From Xylogone sp. PMI_703 (lineage: Eukaryota > Ascomycota > Leotiomycetes), in NCBI GenBank assembly GCA_021399445.1, contig JAJTUQ010000002.1:5952001-6016000 (forward strand): a stretch of DNA of 64,000 nucleotides. Direction: 5' to 3'. The notes below the pieces were generated by a model, which made no database searches, was not told where the DNA came from, and saw only the letters and a program-made list of their open reading frames with translations. Positions within the stretch are counted from its first letter, which is position 1. The number at the start of each line of letters is the position of its first letter. The translations under genes and the position numbers were made by a program. Of this stretch, positions 1 through 10,932 are shown in pieces.

Positions 1-1130
1 AGGTACAAGCGACAAGGTACTGGAGCTACAGTACCCCGTTTTTGTGGTGGAGCTGGGCTGCTCTGGCAGTTGCAGTCTCGAGAGCGGTATTGGATTGATA
101 TGCGGACAATGCAGTCGATATGCTCGACAAGTCAGTCATGCAACTACGGCAAGCGCAGTACAGTCCAGTACGGTCCAGCAGGAGGAGACTGTACTGTAGC
201 AGTGCAATTAGCACGGCTCAGGGCCACCGTAGCTCTTGCTGCTTCTCTTTGCCAGGGTTGCACCAGGCGTCGCAGAGTTGCAACCGTTCCAGTTAGCAAA
301 GCAGCGAGAGCAGCAAAAGAGCCAAGAAGGGCCCTGGGGATGTGCGATGCGATACTGCAACCTGATCTGAGATGTCTCGGCTGCGCTGCTCTTGCCTGTC
401 GTATGGGGTAGTGGACAAAAGGGACGTATCCGAGACCCGTGGTGCATGGGGCGCGAAAGCCGCACACGTCTCGGTACTGGTGCTTGCATATGGGTTTTCC
501 CTATCTGAAGCCCCATGCTGAAGCGCTGAGCGAAGCAGACACACACCGCGAGAGCCTCATCTTCATTGCCTGCTGGTTGCTGGCTGCTGGCTGTCATTTG
601 AGCCCTGTTACCGCTCTTCTTTGATCGAAGGAGGCGTTTTTCTTCACGCCCAGCAGAGGGTCAATTGGCCTCCAGGGGCGTGCGATTCGCCAATTGGCCC
701 CGGATCCAGGCAGAGGCAAAAGAAGGCCCAGGCGGCTCCTGAGAGCCCACCGTCTTTTCTCCTCCCAAGCAAGAAAAGGAGATTATTGGAGCCATTGGTG
801 ATCGAATGGCAGTTCCAGAATGGGGCCGGCTGGGTGCTTCAGGCAGCGCTTGCGTTCCGGCCAGAGAACGGGTCTCGAATTGACAATCAAGCAAGCAATT
901 GCCCCCCCCTTTGCCCCCGGATTCGTGGTGTTACCTAGCAAACTATCACCACCACTCTGTCCACCCACTGAGCTCCGAAAGGGGCAGTGCTGGGCCATGG
1001 GAAGACTTGCCAGCAACTGGCCGATCGCAAGGCCCTCCGAGGGAATTGGCTCTGCTCCCACGGGCGCTTCAATCATTCCGGCCGACTTGGCTCCTGGCTG
1101 TGGGCGCATCTTTGCGTGCGTGTTACCTGA

Positions 1131-1154
1131 CAGCAGCAGCAGCAGCAGCAGCAG
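1131..1154. repeat. (CAG)8 trinucleotide microsatellite
   Basis: Eight uninterrupted CAG units lie in non-coding GC-rich DNA. Frames on either strand would give short Gln, Ser, Ala, Leu or Cys runs, but none sits in a credible gene. Confidence 0.9.
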
Positions 1155-4100
1155 CAAGAAAAAGCAGACAGCCCACGGTGAACAATTGATGGTACCTCTG
1201 GAGATACGCAAATGCCACCCCAGCAAGCAGGAAGGGCTTCAGGTGGCCAGCTCCGGCGCTGATTGGCCAATGGCTCCAGTGGAATGCCTTGCACCTGACG
1301 CAGTCATGCCATTGGTCAGGGCGTGGGGTAGCGTCGTCTGACACAACGCTGCTTGTTTCGAAAGCTGCCTCGGTGCGGGCGCGGATTTGCCAGAGGCACA
1401 GGTTTGCTGTTCATGTTCATGCTGATGCTGCTTGCAAACAAACGCGGCAATGACTCACTCGCAGCCCAACCAAAGCACCAAAGCCCGCCCTGGTCCGGAG
1501 CATTGCGGCCTTACAGCCTGCTAGGCCGCTAGTCGCCCGCGCCAGGCCAGGGATCAAGTCAATAGAGGCGTGCCTCGAGCCGAGGGGGTGTCTCCTTTCT
1601 CCAGGTTGGACTTGTCAGCTCAATACGGGTCCGCGACCTCGTACTAATCAAAGACTATTTGCCCAGGTACTCCGCCCAGATGCAACAGTACATGTACAAC
1701 TACCGAGCTGCCCTTTCTCGCAGCGGTACATACTTGTACACATCACCGTACACAGTAGTATGGCACGATTACTTTCAATGTCTCGATATAATTCTTGCAC
1801 GGAATATTTCTGCCATCATAGCTGTGCTTCTTTCCTGGTCTTTTCGCACCAATTCTACGGCAATTGCTGGCCACACGTGATCAATTGACTCGCGAATTTA
1901 CCCCTCCTCTAACGTGCACAGTTGTACATGTACATCACTCTTCTCTCACTGATTTGATCATCTTTCCATCACTGCAACTCCTGTCAATCAACGCAAATCA
2001 ATGTCAATCCGTACAGCAGAATCTCGGTGACTACCGGATGTACTCCATCGTGTCCATCTACAATAAGTACGTACTGTACAAGCTACTTCCGAGTGGCCCA
2101 CTCCAGTGATGGGATTTGCCCTACTCGCCGTCTCATCTCCCTCAGCGCCAATCCGGCCCATTGGGTCGCGTGGGACCAATTCCATCCAGCTCAAACACAC
2201 ACACATTCACACACAAGCATGCATGATCTCCAATTCCTGCATTGCGAAACATTCACTGATGCTGCTTCCCGTCTGCACGCACAATGGCTAATACACACCT
2301 ACCTACACCTGCATCCATGGGGCTCTCTTCATCCAATTCTCGCTCCGTACTCTCTCAAGGCCCTGGAAATAGCACACAAAGGATGGGTGCGAATAGAATA
2401 GCCTTCACGCAAGAGCTTGTTGTGTACCTCTTTTTATGTACCATGTGTTATGCAATGCAGGGCCACATCCCCCTCACCCCTCGATCCTTCTTCCTTCCTT
2501 CCTCCCTGTGCCTCTCAGGATCTGCGGCGCTGCTGCGCTGCTTCCCTTTCCGCTGGAATGCATTGCATCCGACGCCTAATACGTGGTGATGCTTGAGGCG
2601 TGTTCAAAGCCCATCGACGACCAGGAGGCAAAAAAACTCTTCTTCTTAGTAACTCGTCTCACTGGTGTTCTTCACCGACACGGAGGCCAATTTGTTCCCC
2701 AAGAACCTCTTTTTTTCTGCTCCGTTTTGCCCCAGAGTACACGTGTCTGGCATCAAAGAACTGGGTCCAGATGTGGTGTCTGGAGAGGCTAATTGATGGA
2801 CGGGCAATTTGAGCCGTACTGCCATTGTTCCCGTGCGGATTACTGTACCTTGGATCTGGACCCGGGTGTACCTGTCGTTGCTTTGCAATTCGCGATTCGC
2901 AATCTCGGAATCAGGCAATGTCATACAGCCAGAGAGCTCCAAACTCCTTTTCGCCCGGAGTTTTGACTGCAGGCACACACAGGCCGCGAATCATTCATCG
3001 CCACACTTGGGATGGAGTCAGACCTACCGAAGTCGCCGCTTGCTCTCCTGCTCCTTTCTTCCCTCTCTGTGGTGCGGTCCTCGCGGTCGTCCCTTGTCTT
3101 TGCGGGAGCTTTTCCTCTTGCAAAGAAACGGGCAGCGGAATGGCCTGCTCGTTTTCTCAATCTATCTTGGCCGGATGACCACCAATGTCTTAAGAGATTA
3201 TTGGGATTAGCAATTGATGGACGGTGGCAGATGACAATATCCAGAGGCTAGACCCAGAGCGCAAGTGAGACAGCCGTGGTCGAACCGGGTAAGGCTCAAT
3301 TTCGATTACGATAAGGGGGACGAGATTACCGTTACCTCCGACCCTCCAAGGGGTAATTTCACGGTACGAGTACTGAGGTACTTTGCTACGACATACGCCT
3401 GCGGTCGGCGATAACAACAGTGTAGCACAGTATTTACGGTAATCGACAGAGCAGCCGCTATATCGGGGAGAAAGCGCACAAGGGGGAGAAGGGTGCATTG
3501 CTCAGGGGACCAGGTCATCTGCCCAATGCCGTATCAAAGCGCAACCCTACAGTAACACACACGCGCCTACCGAGTTGCTTCGTCCTTTCACATGTCCTAC
3601 TTCTTGGACCTGGTACTTGTGTGAAAAAGACCTCCAAGATATTGTCGCTCGGGGCATCTTACCACGTTTTGCAATTGAAGGAGGTCAATTGATGCAGACT
3701 CAGGTCCTGATATCCAATTGCACTGGTCCCTTCGAGTAAAAGTTCCGCCAGCAGATGTCCGGATGGACCTACTCCACCAAAGACGACGCACCTGCACCAT
3801 TTCATCATAGCCTTTCACAGCTCTTTCCAATCCCCACTGGAGATGCACACATCAGACAATTGGCAGACAACGAACAGAGCCTGATGAGAAAACAGGTGGT
3901 GAAGAGGGCAGAATCCAAAGCAAAACCGAAACCCAACGGCCGTCTCCACTCCACCAGAAACTCCAGACGCAGCTCATCACGAACCAATTGTCGGCGCCAG
4001 ACGAGCTCAATGGCAGCTGGAGACACACGGTGAGACAAATCACCCAGGGACAAGACTTTGGAGAGGGCCTGAGGAATTGCATGTGTGCGGTGCCGTCTTG

Positions 4101-5800
4101 TGTCTCTGCTTCTGTCTCTCCCCGTTTGAGCAGCCAGAATCCAGGGCGGGGGTGGATGCGCTGAACAAGCACAGTGACGAACCTACCCGCACAAACCGTG
4201 TCTGGCCGCTGCTCCGCAACTCTCCCGCCAACGCCCTCCACCGCTTTCGCGCAGCATAATGCCCAGAAACCTCAGGATTTCCTTTTCCAGCCAGACCATC
4301 AATCAATTCATTTGATTAACTGTTCCTGAATCTATCAATCTCTCATCCACAGTTTATCAATCCTCATCATCGTCCCTCTATCGATAGCTGCAGCACGCAA
4401 CGCAACGCAGCAACGACGATGCACTCCTGTCATGCAATGCACGCCAGCGCGTGTCAGACCCGCTTTCGCCATGCTCACCCCCTCCTTCGCACACCAGAGA
4501 CACCCCCCCTTCCCCGACTGCTTTCCTGCTAAAAAAAAATTACCCGCTAAGGAGGAACCAGCAGAGGACGACCACGCGCCCCGATAACGATAGTGTGATA
4601 AGTGCGATAAAGACCGTTGCTGGGACTGATAGCGATAGCGATAACCTTGTTCTTACCACCCTTCAAGGGAGGGACGCAGCCATCGCTGGTCAATTGGGGC
4701 CAGCTGGTCACTCTCCCGAATCCACCACGCACGCTCCCTTCCAACGGTAAACAACAACAACAACCACCACCACTTCTTCCTCCTCGTTTTCCCATCCGCA
4801 ATGATTCCACAATTCCCCGAGAATATGCGACGATTTCTATAACAGATCATATCCCGATTGCAAAACAGTCCACGTGGATGCTGCGATATTGGTCCCTCTA
4901 AATTAGACTCGCAATGTCCGACGCAATCTGGCCGATGTGATTCGCTTGCGAGGTTGCTGCCCCTCCTTTGACTGTCTCTCTCACTCTCTCCCTGATTAAT
5001 TATTACCCCTCCTCTCTCTAACACCCACGCACTGTACCCGTAATAGGTAAGTAATCATTGATGCGTGCCTGCTGGATTCCTCCCAAGTTCTAGTGTCAGA
5101 CATCCTGTGCAATTGGGCAGGTGGCTGGCTGTTTCTAGCTGAGTTGGGCTTGGTGCCTTCTTTCAGCGGGTAAAATACTGTACGAGCTGCAAGGGCGCGT
5201 AGGTAGTGATGCAGCCGGTGTGTTGTTTCCGACATGTAGGCTCGAGTCTGCGACTTGTTACAGACTTCAGCAGAGTCCCATCTGTTGTTGTGTTGTTATG
5301 CACGTTGCATGTAATGCAAGTGTATATGCATGTTAACAATTCTTGTGCCTCGTACAGCGCAGGAGGAGCCCGAATTAGGTACAGCAGTGTCAAGTATGAT
5401 ATGCTGCTAGAGTGCGTAAACTACCCCTCTTACTTGAACGGGTAGGCGGGGCAGAGTGCTTTTGCTTTTGCTTTGGCGTTGTTTCTACAGTACCACAACC
5501 AGTACATGCCGTGTCGTGCGTGTCAGGGCCTATTTATTATTATTGCCCATGCTATTGCATCTCTGTACCTGTGCGAAATCAATAGTGTATTGATGCTACT
5601 GACGAGTTTAATTTCACTCCATTTCAATTTTATTCATTTGACGTTTATTTTATTTTATTTTCTTAGTTTCTCCCCCTTTATTCAGTTTTGCTGCGTGGTT
5701 TTCTTTATTTTCCATTGGCTAGAAAATTCCCAATTGCATTTTCTTACAGCTCTTTTGCATCCGTACCCAACGCTGCAGAGCAAACAAACACACAGACAAC

Positions 5801-5818
5801 AAGCAAGCAAGCAAGCAA
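5801..5818. repeat. (AAGC)n microsatellite
   Basis: A short tetranucleotide run (AAGC, four units plus two bases) sits in purine/CA-rich intergenic DNA, following CAAACAAACA and CACAGACAAC tracts. Confidence 0.8.
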
Positions 5819-6874
5819 TCTATCAGTCAATTAAACAAGCAGGAGAAAACAGGTGACCTTCTCATTCCTTTCTACCCAGCGAGGTGAGTAATCAAAAAGA
5901 CAACAGCAGGATAATGAACTTGTTTTGTTGTTCCAGATCGCCCCCCTCCCCCCTTTTTTCCTCTGCTGTTTGGAGAACCCCACCTCTTTTTTTCTTCCCC
6001 TCGGCATGGCTGTGGATCCTGTTACGTTTTGCTTTCTTTCTTTCATTCCTTTCGCTTTCCTTTTGGCGTACTTTTGGGATTGATTGAGAAAGGGGTAGGG
6101 AGGGAGATGGACTGGTGGTGGTGAGATGATGAGGCGAGAGTTGGGCCTCTTTGCTTCTGGGATGCTTCTGGGATGGTAAGAAGGATGGGATTATGGGTTC
6201 GATTGGGCAGGTGGACATGTGATGGTTCTCTCTCTCTATCTTTCCCCCCTCTTTTGCTTGCCCCCTTTTTCCTTTGTTCACTGAGGGGTTGCAAGTGGAG
6301 GTAGGTCAGAGCTTTTTTCAATCTAGAGTTTGCACTCCGTACAAGGTGCAATAAACCAAAATATACTGTCTATGCACCATTTGCCCCAAGAAGCACTTTT
6401 CCATAGTATTCCAGAAATGTGTACAGCAAACATGTGTGGTATATTGTGGTCTGTGTGAAAGTATGTATCCTGGATGGGTGGTGTTGGAATCCACGTAACT
6501 GGGAGGAGTAAAAAGAAGCAAATCGAACATAGTACTCGGCTCATTCGCTCAGCTATCAATCAATGCCATTGAACTCATGCTCATGCTTCATGTACTTCAT
6601 TTCAATCAATACGTACAGTACAGCTCTATAATCCATCCCTGCCTCCCCGTCTAAAGCTCCATTTTCTCTATCATGATGTGTGCATTCCCGCTTTTCTCTC
6701 TACACAAAAAGAATCATTCCGGATAATCCCCCGTTCTAAGTAGTGGTTCATGGCGGAAACACAAAATCAACATCTCTCTCCCTCTCCCTCGTGGCTGTAC
6801 ATCCCTTCCTTTCATCATCATTGGCATAAAAATAAGCTAGAAGTCAAGCCCTTTTCCAACATGGCCACACAAGC

Positions 6875-8283
6875 TCAAGCAAGAGTCTTGGCGTCACCCT
6901 CCTTGATCTTCCCAGCATCTACGAGTCTCTTTACTTCAGTGCTCCACACGCCCTTGATCTCATCCTTGAGCTTCAATCCATTGAGTTTCTGGGCCAGGGC
7001 AGCCGTCTCGTCGGCATCGAGCTTGCCCTGGACGAGCTCCACGTCATTCAGGACGGCATCAATGTCCGCGGGACTGGCGTCGCCTTCAGCGAAGTAGTTC
7101 GCGTCTTTGACGCTGCCCTTCAGAACTCTCCTGTTCTTCTTGACCGCTGCCTTGGCTGCCTCCTTGGCCTTCTTTCCTTGCTCCTTCTCCGCCTTCTGTC
7201 GCTCCTCTTCCTCCTTCTTGGCCTTCTCCTCAGCCTCCTTCTTCGCCTTGGCTTCCTCGGCGGCCTTCTTCTCTGCAGCTTCCCTCTCTATCTTCTTCTT
7301 GTTCTTCTGAGCGTTGGCCTCTTGTCTGAACTTCTTGATTCGCTCGTCCTGGGCACTGCAGTCATCGAGGAGCTTTCTCAACCGGGCTGAATCCTCCGTC
7401 TTCTTCTTCTTACGGGCATTGTTGTTCTTTCGCTCTACGTGTCGTTTCTGGTCTCGGTTCTCGTTGTCGTCAGGGACATCTTCATCAAGATACTCAAACG
7501 AACGCCAGGAGTCGAAGTTGTAGAAGAAATTGTAGAAAGCTTCAACTTCCTCCTTGGTGCTCTTCTCATCACCAAATTTAGGCACGGGTTGGATTCGGGA
7601 GAAACGGCCTTCTGCTTTGAAGACGTTGCCCCACAGCTTGTAGAATTTGGATCCTTGAGCTTGCTTCTTGCTGGGTGGCTCGACGTCTGCGTGCTCGTCT
7701 ACTGAGTCATATTGTCGGCGCTTGACGGGGTCAAGAAGGATTTCTGTGGCCTTTTGGATGCACTTGAAGAAGTTGTCGTCTTCGGTGCTACCAGCCGCAG
7801 CCTTCTTATCGGGGTGGTGCCGGAGAACCTTCTTGCGATGGGCACGCTTGATTTGTTCTTCAGTTGCCTTGTATCGGTATTTCGATAGACCCAGAACTGC
7901 GTAATGATCTTGGTTCTGGTTTTAATTTTTGTTAGAAAATTATTTTCTGAGCAATGGTATAGAAAGTTCAAAAGATGCATTACACTAACCTTCCAATCCT
8001 TTGCATCACGCATCAACATGGCCGGATCCTCAGGTTCGCTGATCTCTCCATCGTCGTCATCCTCCACTTTCTTAACATTCTCTTGTGCTTGGATACGATC
8101 ATCCTCGGAGAACGTCCGCTTATGTCGTGCACGCCGAGCATGGGCCAAAAAGTGAGGACCAACAGGCTCAATACTTCTCTGGGTGGCTGCAGTAATTGTC
8201 CCGACGGCCTTGAAATCTTTCTCTGCGCTCCAGTCCTGCGGAAGGACTGGAAGAGGAAGGTTGACTTGGTGTGCTGTAGCCAT
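6875..8283 (-). CDS. ZUO1: Zuotin, J-domain ribosome-associated chaperone
   Basis: This is the cytosolic Hsp40 of the ribosome-associated complex, which partners an Hsp70 at the ribosome exit tunnel. Two exons, 8283-7990 and 7915-6875, flank a 74-nt intron; the joined frame gives 444 residues, against about 433 for yeast Zuo1. The N-terminal zuotin region (about 1-98) is followed by a J domain from about 99 with the HPD motif at 132-134. Next come the zuotin homology region, a long Lys/Glu/Ala-rich charged helix (about 235-345) expected to bind rRNA, and a C-terminal helical bundle. The start is the first ATG after the promoter and encodes the expected MATA-type terminus. The gene is divergent from MZM1 with 484 bp between the starts. 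The identification is firm. Confidence 0.95.
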
Positions 8284-8767
8284 TGTGTACTCCGATCGTG
8301 GTTGATCGAAACTTTACAATTTCGCTGACGATGGGAATTTCGTAGACTTTTCGAAATATTTCTCAGCCTGTGCTTTTCGCACACATCAAGTGCATGGCGC
8401 TAGTCCTGTTTCGATATATCACGTGTTGATAGCGGAATTCTGGCATTTGAGCATCAGATATCTCAGTTTAATGTTTGCGCCGTTCTGATTCATTTTTTGA
8501 CACTCGTTTATGGTGGAATAGAGTAAAATATTTCTGCTTGTATCTACAAATTTGTATACTTACTTAAGTGATACATTTTTGGGCTTGTGCTGTAAGTAAG
8601 TTCTGCCCTGCTTTTTGAGAATTTCTTTGGCTTCGGGCATCTCCTCGATATATCCCAATTCCCTACAAGCTCACTCATATTCCTTTTGGTTATTAGTTCA
8701 CACTCCCGGCTTATAATATTACCTACCAAAGTTGCCTCCGAATATCACGGCATCCCAGAGCAGAACA
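8284..8767. promoter_or_regulatory. Bidirectional promoter ZUO1/MZM1
   Basis: This 484-bp interval separates two divergent start codons, so it must hold both promoters. A TCACGTG E-box-type element lies at 8419-8425. AT-rich DNA (8460-8580) and a CT-rich tract before MZM1 are also seen. That a Cbf1- or SREBP-like bHLH factor binds the E-box is inference. Confidence 0.6.
8419..8425. promoter_or_regulatory. TCACGTG E-box-like element
   Basis: The sequence TCACGTG lies about 136 bp upstream of the zuotin ATG. This core is bound by bHLH regulators such as Cbf1 in ascomycetes. A comparable TCACGTGA lies in the neighbouring SLT11/ERG6 promoter. Confidence 0.4.
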
Positions 8768-9206
8768 ATGGCTTTAGCGGCGTACCGACACCTTTTACGA
8801 TCTGCAAGGATTGCATTTCAAGGTTCGCAATTGAGTGGATATTCTAAGTAGGATTGATATTGAGTCTGTATAGGTGACCTCCCGGTCTTACATGCGGCAA
8901 AAGAAGAGGCTCGAAAGGCATTTAGCAAAAATGCGGGCTTGCTTCCTGACGATCCCGCCCTTGCGCCAGCGATAGCACATGCCGAAGAAGTAGCAAAAAT
9001 ATTAAGAGAGAACGTTGTCCAAGGACAAAACCAGGGAGACGATATGTACAGTGAGTTCTTTTAGCTCCAATGCTCGTATAGACTTACTGAAGGTGGTATC
9101 AGAGCTCAGAATACATGAACATACGGAACGAGGAGACAATGATACTGTGAAGATGCCGAATGGTCAAAAAGTAAAAATAGATGGAACTAGATCCTGCAGT
9201 AGTTGA
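8768..9206 (+). CDS. MZM1: Mzm1/LYRM7-type LYR protein, complex III assembly factor
   Basis: This small mitochondrial matrix LYR protein chaperones the Rieske iron-sulfur protein Rip1 before its insertion into complex III; loss in yeast also lowers mitochondrial zinc. Three exons, 8768-8822, 8874-9050 and 9103-9206, join in frame to 111 residues, the usual size. Evidence is the N-terminal [13 protein letters not shown] segment (LYR-motif variant followed by basic residues and the conserved Phe), a central helix with [16 protein letters not shown], and the C-terminal [11 protein letters not shown] motif typical of fungal Mzm1. The introns are 51 and 52 nt; the first donor, GTTCGC, is non-consensus but is the only one that restores the conserved FQGD junction. 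The gene ends 174 bp from the 3' end of the convergent SLT11 gene. Confidence 0.92.
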
Positions 9207-9380
9207 TATTTATGACACTAAAATGTATTGTATGATAGCATGTTTAGCATTCACGACCTCAAGGTCGGAGTCATGATGATAATTGTAACATTAGTTAATA
9301 ACAAGAATATCCCATGTCATAGAACCATATCGCCTAAACCAAACGCCAAATGCACCGTCCCATTAGATTTATTTTCCCGT

Positions 9381-10523
9381 TCAATTCCCTGATAAACTTG
9401 CATACTGAACATCGTCTTGGCCCGGCGGGGGAGCAACAGCAGCCATACTCGCAAGAGTAGCTTCAGGATTTGGCTGAGCTGCAACGCCGGCGGCCCTTCC
9501 CCCTCCAATAGCACGTTGCTGTCCAGACCCGGCAAATGCTGCTCTACCTTCCTTTCCTGTAGCGATTCTCTCCTCCTTGTCCATAGTGCCTATTGGTCTC
9601 GGTCGTCCCCATTGTACTCGCAAGGGACATCCAGCAATAACAGCACGCCCTTGCAAAGCTTCTGCGGCTGCTTCAGCCCCTTCTCTGGTGACATAATTTA
9701 TGAACGCACAATGAGACATATGCGAGCACACCAACGACCGAATCTTCCCATAAGGACTGAAGAATTCTCGGATCTTATATTCTGGTAAATCATCCTCGAC
9801 ACCGGTAATGAAAAGGGATGTGATGCTTTTGTCAGCCGGAGGGAGAATATCCTGGGGCCCTGGAGGTAGCTGTGCAGTTCCTGGGAATGCTCTTCCACCT
9901 CGTGCTCCTCCTCGACCACCCCGCACTGAAGCTCTCGACTGTGGTTGACCTCTGCTATCTCGCGTTCGTATCGGTCCAGCACCACCAGTATTAGCAGCTG
10001 AACTTCCTTCATTCGCATTGCCCGAGCTTTCTGACGATTCAATTCTTCGCTGCTTTTTGAAATATGGTTCACTGGTGGCCAGCCGTCTTAAAAGCTCTCG
10101 AGCCTTCTCGTCAGTCTTGTTATACTCCTCCACTGCACCCCTCCCCTCTTCAATTTCCTTTTCGTGCTCCTGTGCATAGTATTCTCTGTTCACCGCACTT
10201 TGTGGGCCTGGAGCGATCATCTTGAGAGCCGCATCTCGAATAACAATAGGTAATCCGAAGGACAGATCCAGCATGCAGCATTGGCAGCAGTTTTTCAGCC
10301 GCGCGCATGTTAAACAGATATTAGTCCGCTTTGTGCGCGAAGTTCGGTCAGCCTTCCAGCGAAAGACGGTGAATGGTCGTGTACAGATCTTGCATTCTTC
10401 GCCATAATCCTGCTTTGTCATTTGGACAAAAGGATTATCTGGTAGGCAGTTCTCACAGACTGAAGGGAAGTCGGTGGTCTCCCATCCAGACCTGTTCAAA
10501 TCCTGCTTTATCTGGGGCGGCAT
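9381..10523 (-). CDS. SLT11: Pre-mRNA-splicing factor Slt11/Ecm2 (RBM22-like)
   Basis: This spliceosome component of the NineTeen-related complex contacts U6 snRNA and stabilises the U2/U6 structure at activation. The single-exon gene gives 380 residues. The N-terminus has the conserved GWE..DFP.VCENCLP signature and paired Cys motifs (C23/C26, C44/C47, C70/C73, C79/C80, C82/C83) forming the zinc-binding region. A low-complexity Gly/Arg/Ser linker (about 165-215) leads to one RRM at about 234-307 with RNP-like segments SLFITGV and HCAFINYVT. The tail is Ala/Gly/Gln-rich, as in fungal orthologues. It lies divergent to ERG6 (409 bp apart) and convergent with MZM1. No introns are apparent, unlike its neighbours. 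Confidence 0.93.
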   Translation of the reverse strand: MPPQIKQDLNRSGWETTDFPSVCENCLPDNPFVQMTKQDYGEECKICTRPFTVFRWKADRTSRTKRTNICLTCARLKNCCQCCMLDLSFGLPIVIRDAALKMIAPGPQSAVNREYYAQEHEKEIEEGRGAVEEYNKTDEKARELLRRLATSEPYFKKQRRIESSESSGNANEGSSAANTGGAGPIRTRDSRGQPQSRASVRGGRGGARGGRAFPGTAQLPPGPQDILPPADKSITSLFITGVEDDLPEYKIREFFSPYGKIRSLVCSHMSHCAFINYVTREGAEAAAEALQGRAVIAGCPLRVQWGRPRPIGTMDKEERIATGKEGRAAFAGSGQQRAIGGGRAAGVAAQPNPEATLASMAAVAPPPGQDDVQYASLSGN

Positions 10524-10932
10524 ATCTGGTTGTGTATATGTGAGCCTCCCACAGTTTAGAGTGGAATATCGAAGGAGGTGGATATGGCGCTGACGTAGAA
10601 GAAGCTCGTGCAGCCAAAATGTCGCCTCTGAAATTTGTAAACCTCTATCGCTTCCCTGTCTTCACTCACGTGACTAGCACATGCATTCCCCTTTAACGTT
10701 ATCGGGGGATTGAGCTGTGGCGGAAAGCTAGGCCGTATTGGGGCGAGTTTACCGCTCTTCTCCAGGGGCAATCCGAACACGAGCACCCTGGGTAAATTAA
10801 TTATTCTAAAATTTGGGGAAGCATTTAAAGTCTTCCAATCCCTCCTAAATTCCAAGTCAATACACTCCAAGACACCCCTTTTGCAATTTTCTTCTCATTT
10901 CAACATTCAAGTCCTGTTGCAACTTTTTTACA
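10524..10932. promoter_or_regulatory. Bidirectional promoter SLT11/ERG6
   Basis: A 409-bp interval separates divergent starts. A palindromic TCACGTGA lies at 10666-10673, about 260 bp before ERG6. A pyrimidine-rich leader with CAA/TTC tracts precedes the ERG6 ATG. Because fungal sterol genes are SREBP (SrbA/Sre1) targets and SREBPs can bind E-boxes, sterol or oxygen control is an attractive inference but is not shown by the sequence. Confidence 0.6.
10666..10673. promoter_or_regulatory. Palindromic E-box TCACGTGA
   Basis: A perfect 8-bp palindrome matching the preferred site of several bHLH factors (Cbf1, USF/SREBP class) lies between SLT11 and ERG6. Its role is inferred from motif and position only. 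Confidence 0.45.

Larger units (their letters stand above)
1..6874. other. Gene-poor intergenic region
   Basis: No reading frame here has codon structure or a recognisable domain, and the long frames lie opposite each other in stop-poor GC-rich DNA. It holds a (CAG)8 tract, CA-rich DNA near 2190-2215, many CCAAT/ATTGG boxes between 640 and 1320, GTAC-rich motifs (for example 1687-1698 and 2067-2080), pyrimidine-rich DNA at 4310-5020, and an (AAGC)n tract at 5801-5818. Two sites match strong splice donors (AG|GTAAGT near 5046 and GAG|GTGAGT near 5882). The right end, from about 6300, is probably the 3' untranslated region of the zuotin gene. Confidence 0.6.

Noticed and set aside
820..1341. 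173-residue plus-strand frame spanning the CAG repeat
   Set aside because: Low-complexity composition, equally long frames on the other strand, and no recognisable protein features.
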